Shown piece by piece: positions 56,742 through 64,000 of a DNA stretch of 64,000 nucleotides. Numbering within the stretch: the stretch's first letter is position 1; each line of letters starts with the position of its first letter. The stretch comes from Eustoma russellianum (taxonomy: Eukaryota > Streptophyta > Magnoliopsida > Gentianales > Gentianaceae), in NCBI GenBank assembly GCA_036186865.1, contig AP025067.1, positions 13,006,804 through 13,070,803 of the forward strand, in the 5' to 3' direction. Under the pieces are notes generated by a model. It saw only the letters and a list, made by a program, of their open reading frames with translations, was not told where the DNA came from and ran no database searches. The position numbers and the translations under genes are program-made.

Positions 56742-59700
56742 TGTAGCGCCTGCCCGAAACCAGGGTTCCGGCTCAGTGCACCCGCCGTACTCTACTCCAT
56801 AGAGTACAAAGCGTCGATACTATACATGTACATGTCGACATGAATAATGAATCGATAAGCGAAAGCAACATAACATAAACAAATCTTCATCGACATGCAC
56901 TGTACTACATCATAAACTGTACAATCATCATATACAGAATACTGAAATCATATATCATACATCATAATCTGAAACTTAATGCCTTCGAAATAATCTCTCA
57001 GTATGCTCTTCGTTATCAATGGTCTATCTAGCATGTCTTCAACGAGCTTGTATATTGATACCTGTTATCTGGAAAATTATAAATGAGGCAAGTACGAGGG
57101 ATAGCCACCGACTTTTAATCGCTCAGCAAGTAGTCTTACCAGATACGACATGTGGATCATACATGGGGAGACGGGGTGACAAATCATAATAACCATAAAT
57201 TTTGAATATAATAAGCACGTCTCCTTTCTAACAAGTAAAGTATCATATCATATCTGTAAACTGCTGTAAACTGAAAGCAGATAAATTAGGAAGATTTCAA
57301 AGCATACATAGCATAACAGCATCTCATTCTGCTTAATCCAAAACATCATACTATATCCATACTTAACTTCTAATCCGTAACTTATACCATCTTTGCATAT
57401 CTTACATGTACTACATTCTCATGCTTAACACTACATTGTCCACTGTAGTGCTATCATATACTTAAAGAATTCTTAATCATAACCCTAAGGTGACATGGTC
57501 ATGACGTGATGCATAAAACATGACTTTTCATAAAAATGACTTTTCGTAAACATGACTTTTCATAATCATGACATGATTTTCATAACTTGCATAACATGAC
57601 ATATTCATAACTTGCATAACATGACTTTTTCATAACATGAAGACATAACATTTACATCATTGGCTATAGCACTTTTCATAAGAATAATAACGCACGACAT
57701 ACCGAATGATTCCTCATATAGTACATGTGCGACATAACATCATGAATCCAATGCACATGTGCTAACGGTGACGCATTATAACTGAGATCCCGTGTCCCAG
57801 ACCCGGTGTTACACTCAGCCATAACGTAAACATGGGCCCCTGACACCTACCACTCCAGTCCCGATGTCAGGACAACGCTACAGCATAACATAACATAACA
57901 TGGTCATAACATAACATGGGTCATTGGAATCATCCGTCTCGTGTTTATTATTCCTATGCATATGAACTTTAAAACATGTGATGTGAAAAAGAAAACAACC
58001 TTTCAAACTTTCTTTTCATGAATGCATGAGACTCGGTCAAATGAGGGTATCTTGATCATACTACCACTAGTAACATCACTTACTTACTTATAGTCTACTT
58101 ATCATAACTTAAAGAAATACCATAACCATCCTTCCATAATATCAACTCTACACACATAATTTCATAATTCATAACTTAAGTACATAGAACATAAACTTCC
58201 TATTTCCTTTAACATACCATGTAGGAATTTCATGACTTATATCTTAACTTGTACATAATAATCTATAACACATAAGAATACCTTTAACATGAAATAAAAT
58301 CGTTTGTCATAACATCATATTCAAACATGTATATAATTCCATGTATGTACAATATATACTTTAGTACATATGAATGTTCTTTAAGTGTGTATAGACACAA
58401 TAAAATATATATTATCATATGTCATATATTAGTGTACGTAATACATTTATAAAAGTAGAAACTACAACATGTTAATGTACGTTTTTAATACCCTTGTGTA
58501 ATAAGAGTATATAATGTGTAATACTAAAACATATGAATGTTAACCTTGTTCGGTTAATTCAAACCAATTAGTAAAGTAAAGCAAATAATATACAAGTAGA
58601 TCCAAAGTGATTACTGTAATGTGTAGCCTTCTCAAGATACATAAAACGTAAAAAAAAATATATTGTAAACTACAATTAATGTCATAACTACAATTGTGCA
58701 TAACATTTTTAAATATACCTAATATGAGATATCCAAAAATATAATCCATATGTTCGTGTATATATAATTGTATAACAAAATATATACACTTGATTATACC
58801 TCATACATGTATACATAAAATATACCAAAGTCATTCTTTTCATATCTTTACATGTCCATCATACATATATACATGTGTATAAACATGTTAAAGTCATTTT
58901 GTCACAAAAGACCTAATGGCCGAATGTATTTGTATATACATATACATAATCATTTCAGGTTATATAATATACACTACTTACTCAATTTCATTTTTCTTAA
59001 TATATAACCTATACATATAAAATAAGTTAAAACCTCTTTTAATATTAAAGGCCCTTATGGCCAAAAGATATGCATTTACATATTTTTATATATATAACTT
59101 TTAAGACACATCGTATAATGTACATACTTACATATACAATATGCATATCACCTAAAAACATATATTATTATTTATATGTATGACCGTGTGTATACAACAG
59201 GTATTGTATTATAATATCAAACCTTTTCTTGGAGCATAGCGGCATCAACATAAAAAAATAGCAATTTAAATTGACCCATGTACAAATCATGCATATCATA
59301 ATATATAAATACATGGCAGCGGCACTCATGCAGATAGCCAAAAAAATTGAATGGCAAAAGTTCCAATCTTCAATTGCATATTCACGTGATACTTTTAGAA
59401 CCAAATTTAATGTATTTTAAATTTTAAGAATTCATGCATTACACACACATGAAAATTTATAAATTTGCTTATTCATAAATTTTTACCAGCGGCCCAAATA
59501 AATTGATTCAACAAGATATATGTATGTATACCTACTGTAACATACCCGTATGTATATGCATCAATTATATACCAATATATATCTAATAAACATAGATTCA
59601 TACATTCTTGAAAAGAGGTCTTGAACATACTACATGATGATCCAACTTTGATATGAACATAAATACTTAATATTTGTAAAACCATGTAGGATCTAGAAAG

Positions 59701-60986
59701 AATACTTGTCTTTATCACTTTTCTTACACTTTAAAGTGAAGGTTCTTCACTTGGGTTGGAAGAAAACTCCTCCTCCTTTGCCTAAGTGACTCACGGTTTT
59801 ACCAAAAAATAGAGAGTTAGTGAACAACTTATGGAAATGGATAAATGGAAGGAGATTAGTTGAACTTAAATGGTGTTGTTACCTTGCTACACCTTGGTTT
59901 TCAACCCCCTTAAAATCGGCCATATACTTGATATGAAGGTATATATTGTAGTTATTATTTTGGAGGTGTGTATGAGATGAAAAGGAAAAAATCACTCCTT
60001 TATATAGTCTTGGAAATTTCGGTCATGGTAGAGAGTAAGAAGGTTGTATGACTTTGTTTATTTTGAAGAAGAAGGAGATGGTGTTTGGGTGGTATAAAAG
60101 TTGTGTTGGAGTGTGAATGGAATATAAATTATTTCCATTTCTTTCATGTTGTTCTCGGTTGGATTAGAGAAAAGAGGAGTTTGGAGCTTGAGATTCTTGG
60201 AAGGAGAAGAGAGATTATAGATGAAATGGAGAAGTGTTTGGAGTGTGAATGTGGAGAAAGAATGAGTTGTCTACTTCTTTGAGGATGCAAACGTGAAATT
60301 CAAGGGGAGAGAAAAGAGAATGTTGTCATGTGGGCTTGTAAGAAAAGTGGGAGAAGTTGGGTAGTGGTGTGGAAGAAGATGAGAAGAATGATGGGCTGTG
60401 ATGAATAAACAAAAGAAAGTTGTCTACTTTCTTGGGTGTTGACCGAAAATTCAAAAGAAAATAAGGGAGGGAATATTTGTTTTGGGGGCATGTGGGGATA
60501 GTAGGAGAAAAGTAGGATAAAAAGAGATGTTAAGTGAAAGAATCTATTAATAAATAAAAGGAAAATATTGAATTGAAGGTAGTGGGGGGGCGGCCATGTG
60601 AGGGGGATGGGAGATTTTTTTTCTTTTATTGACATGTGGGATAAAGTGGAAGGAAATATGATACTAGTGTGTATTGTAGTTATCTTCGGGTATTTTTATT
60701 TGGTTTGATTTATATCTACCGATTTATGTTTCTATCGAATAAGTTATTTAATTACATTGTATGTCTGATATATTCATTAGTTAGTCCCATCCAGTATCAT
60801 TATATCCGTTAACGTATCTTTCAGTTATTTTTCCGAGTGTTTCTAACTCTGATATTTAATATCGATGTCTTTATTAATTCTAAATAAAAATTTAAATTCC
60901 ATCGAAAATCTTATTGACATCGCATTCACGTTCTATTTTCCATCATTTTATTTCATTTCCACTAGCCCCAATCTCGGGTCGTAACA
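56742..60986 (-). mobile_element. Solo gypsy-family LTR in copia gag, TSD TTCTT
   Basis: 4,245 bp with TG...CA ends and TTCTT at 56737-56741 and 60987-60991. In LTR sense it starts TGTTACGACCCGAGATTGGG and ends GGGCAGGCGCTACA, the same termini as the LTRs of 35321-47356, but it is longer and diverged. It interrupts the copia gag frame exactly between KLR and the following MRLF. No internal region remains. It serves as the reference for identifying the older LTR pieces at 18586-21145 and 33924-34188. Only short shadow frames are seen. Confidence 0.93.
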
Positions 60987-61083
60987 TTCTTAGTTTCCAA
61001 TGAACAAAATTATTGTCATCAAAAAGAGGAGGGCGTTGAGTAGACATACCTTCCAACTCACCTTTGTGAGAAACAATAGCCAT
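60987..61083 (-). pseudogene. Copia gag N-terminus, split by solo LTR
   Basis: From the ATG at 61083 (MAIVSHKGELEGMSTQRPPL) the frame reads FDDNNFVHWKLR up to the solo LTR at 60986 and continues at 56741. This is the typical copia gag N-terminal block with the FDG-N-x-x-W motif. The split truncates gag after about 30 residues. Confidence 0.88.
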
Positions 61084-61192
61084 AGTATGTACCTTCGATT
61101 TGAGACAAACATTATATAATGAATCGTTGTTTCTTGGCCTTGTATTGTTCGTATGGTGTTGAATCTTGCTTCTTTTGAGTGGTGTTGGTCTG

Positions 61193-61204
61193 GCTCTGAT
61201 ACCA
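61193..61204 (-). other. Copia primer binding site
   Basis: On the minus strand TGGTATCAGAGC lies 2 nt after the LTR end (GGTCCAACA). It is complementary to the initiator tRNA-Met 3' end. Confidence 0.95.
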
Positions 61205-61206
61205 AA

Positions 61207-63949
61207 TGTTGGACCGTCCACCTGCAATAAACACCACTAAAGGGGGGGTGAATAGTGGTTAGCGGAAATTACACTACAACCCTTTGTTAAAATCCCCTTT
61301 GAAAACAGAATCTGAGACCACTTCAGATTCAGAACCCGTTTTTCAAAAATTCACAAATAATTGTACACAACTCCAAAAATTATGAAACTTTCTAGAATTT
61401 AACTTCAATTAGTTAACAAGACGCTTTCTAAAAATCAGATAAAAATAAGATCGTTGGCCCTTCAAACAAATAAAAAGATTCAGATGGTCAATCTGGACAG
61501 AATTGGACAGAATGTTGCTGATTTTTCAAAACGTGTTTCTCTTTGAATACTCAACCAAAAAGGTTGATCTTTATATCAAAACACTCCTTAGGATGTGTAG
61601 ATGAAGTTTCCAAAAGTCCCTGACCTTAAACAACTCTTGAAAAATACAGAATTTAAGTTTTCTCAAAACTGGTCAGATTGCATCCAGATTGGAGCAGTTA
61701 TCTTGTAAAGACTGAAAGACTAACTTTCCCTTGCTCAAATCAAGTGATTCTTGTTGAAAATGAAATCTAACAGTCTGACGTATAACTCCACCAAAAATCA
61801 CGAATTTTGAAAATGTTTAGCTATTTTTTCAAATTGTGAGAAGTTGTGTGAAAACTGCAGTCAAAAACGGGCAGAAAACAGAAATAAACAAACAAGAGAA
61901 GAACACCGAGGATTTATCCTGGTTCGGTCAATGTGACCTACTCCAGTCCCAAGGAACACCTTTCCTTGAATTTCACTATGAAATGAACACCTTACAACAA
62001 GAGCCAAGCTTGATCCTTGGGTTATACACCAACCCTACTCAAGGCTTGGATAATCACCTTCTAAGCAACACCGAGTTGCAACACCTCTACAACCTATTGA
62101 TGTAGCCTTATAAAGATGGCTAATCAATCTTACAAATGAAGCTCAAGAGGCTTGTAGCTCACCACAATACAACAAGAACACCTTTGCTACAATGAACAAA
62201 ACAATAACAAGAAGAAGATGAACATGAAAGCTTAGACAATTCAACAAATGCTTGTGAGCTTCAAGTGTGTTTCATCTTCTTCACCATTGCCTCTATTTAT
62301 AGTGTGATTTGATCCTTGTAGATAAGAATGCACATGTGTCACCATCTTCATCACCAACTCCAAATGTCTTCTCATCATTGGTTGGCTTTGTACACTTGGC
62401 AAAATAAAACACAATGATTGGTCCACCTTGGCATCAACTTGTTGGCCGAAAATTCCACTTGGAATTGTCTTGAATTATCCTTAGCAAGAATAGATAATAT
62501 GGAGAAGATAAATGCACCAAGATAACCTCAACTCCTTGCTTGAGAATAGGCATGTGAGCTTGAACATTTCAAACTTAAAATTCAGCTTCAAAGAAGAGTA
62601 GTAGCCGTTGGCTACCAAGTTTTTTTCCCAAAAATATATTTTGAATTTTTCTTAATAAAATAAGAAAGGATAATACCACCAAATTATCCTCAATTTCAAG
62701 CACCATAATAGGACATGTGAGAGCTCCATAAAAATCTTCTCAAAAACACCCAAGAAACCATATAGCCGTTGGGTTTAAAATGAGAATTTCCAAGTTGGCA
62801 TTTTTGCCAACTAGCTCCTTTTTGGTTGGTCCACTTGTCTCCAACTCATAAAATGAATAATGCATCATTCTCAACTTCAACTCACGTTTTTCAACATATA
62901 TATAAGTGTAGCAACTCAGATTTTTGAAGAAGAAATAAATAGATAACAATTGACAAGATTATGTCAGCGTGTAACACCGAAATTCCCCAATATTTCTTCT
63001 TATATGTTGAGAAAATTTCCAAACCTTTGACACCTTTAATATCTCTGAATAATGATGATAAATGTTCTCTTATAACATATATAAGAGGATCTTCAAGAAA
63101 AAATAGAATGTGACATCTCAAATTGTCACATATCCAGCTATAGTCAATAATATCATCGGTTGAGAAAATAAGATATAAGATCACCATTTTATCTTCAAAA
63201 TAATAATAACACAGCTCCAGAATGAAGATAATAATATGCTCAAGAGATTCCTTGAGTAAAAATACCAAAAATACCCTTGGGGGTGAAATGACCAAAATAC
63301 CCCTGGTGTGAGAAAACTCCAGAAATGACCCTGATGGTCATAAATACTCATGATATCACCTTTTTCATGATAACTATAAGATAAGAATATGTATTTGACA
63401 TATTTCCACCATATGATGTTCCTACAAAACTCAAAATACCAATTTTGCCCTTTTTGGTAAGTTGTAGAAACTTCCAAGGCATGTTAGTCACAGGACAATA
63501 ATAATCACCAAAAACACATAATAATCACATAATGAGCATGTATAAATCATGTACAAATGAAAACAATCATTTTATCATATTTTAGAAAAATATTTCTAAA
63601 AATTCTAGACATCGATCGATCGAAGTGCCTTAGCTTCAGATATCGACGTCTCACAGAACCACATCGATCGATCGAAGTGAGGGTTCGATGTACATCGATC
63701 GATCAATGTGTCTCACGTTTAGAGATCGATGTCTCACAGAAAGGTCTCAAACTTTCCTGCCTTACATAGATCGATCGATGTGAGAGATCTATGTACATAG
63801 ATCGATCAATGTGCAACAATTTGAGAGATCGATGTCAACTTTTTCAACTTTTTCAACTTTTAATCACATATAACACCATGTGTGACATTTTTAAGCACTT
63901 AACACTTAAAATCATGGCTTTGAAAATTATCCAAACATATTTCTCAACA
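61207..63949 (-). repeat. 5' LTR of copia element
   Basis: 2,743 bp, collinear with 48421-51152 with few substitutions and small indels. Its palindrome cluster is at about 63605-63835. It is followed by the right duplication AAAAT (63950-63954). Confidence 0.95.
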
Positions 63950-63954
63950 AAAAT

Positions 63955-64000
63955 TACATGTGTGATAATGGCCATACTACAAGTGACATGCAAGAATCTA
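63955..64000 (-). repeat. Gypsy-family LTR (minus), third segment
   Basis: The sequence after the copia duplication (TACATGTGTGATAATGGCC) is the expected continuation of the LTR interrupted at 48420. It runs off the window. Confidence 0.55.

Larger units (their letters stand above)
48421..63949 (-). mobile_element. SIRE/Maximus-type copia retrotransposon, TSD AAAAT
   Basis: This complete minus-strand element has 5-bp duplications AAAAT (48416-48420 and 63950-63954). Its LTRs are 2.73 kb (48421-51152) and 2.74 kb (61207-63949) and nearly identical, so the insertion is recent. In sense order it has PBS, gag with knuckle and coiled coil, protease, integrase, RT and RNase H (the copia order), then several polypurine tracts. 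Gag is split by a solo gypsy LTR (56742-60986). The SIRE assignment rests on LTR length, the coiled-coil gag extension and the ATTCACCCCC-type LTR end. I see no envelope-like ORF: only about 200 bp separate RNase H from the LTR. Confidence 0.95.

Overview
The window is plant nuclear DNA made entirely, as far as I can see, of nested retrotransposons. No host gene, rRNA or tRNA is recognisable. An angiosperm is indicated by three things: L1-type LINEs whose ORF2 ends in an RNase H domain, a SIRE/Maximus-type Ty1-copia element with 2.7-kb LTRs, and Ty3-gypsy-like elements with 3.6-4.2-kb LTRs and a tRNA-iMet-type primer site. The species cannot be named from this sequence.

Layout, left half (1-33.9 kb). 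Eight LINE copies, named A-H here, sit in or beside a TA-rich stretch that resembles the interior of a gypsy-family LTR. On the plus-coordinate axis the order is A(-) 1-5806, B(+) 5920-12277, C(+) 12351-18569, H(-) about 18882-19793, D(-) 21146-27190, F(-) about 27225-28957, G(-) 28966-29804 and E(+) about 29936-33882. A, B, C and D carry ORF1 (DUF4283 plus CCHC knuckle) and ORF2 (AP endonuclease, RT, zf-RVT, RNase H). E, F, G and H are 5'-truncated. Target-site duplications are visible for B, C, D and G. Every ORF2 is broken, mostly by nonsense codons.

Layout, right half (33.9-64 kb). A minus-strand gypsy-family LTR starts at 34189 and is interrupted twice. The first interruption is a gag-only gypsy element (35321-47356, TSD CGTAT), whose 3' LTR in turn holds a 3.06-kb solo copia-type LTR (42404-45463, TSD ATTTT). 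The second is a complete minus-strand SIRE-type copia element (48421-63949, TSD AAAAT), whose gag is split by a 4.2-kb gypsy-family solo LTR (56742-60986, TSD TTCTT). All boundaries were read directly from TG...CA ends and matching 5-bp duplications.

Most notable signal. The LINE 3' regions share a structured RNA architecture. One part is a series of one to three hairpin modules in which a 19-nt box lies exactly 34 nt before a stem beginning CTGCC (or TTGCC), followed after 4 nt by GG(T); the stem sequences differ between copies in compensating ways. The other part is a 36-nt two-tier hairpin near the 3' end with clear covariation in six copies. The four copies that have both ORFs also share a 4-nt ATGA overlap joining ORF1 to ORF2, which suggests coupled translation.
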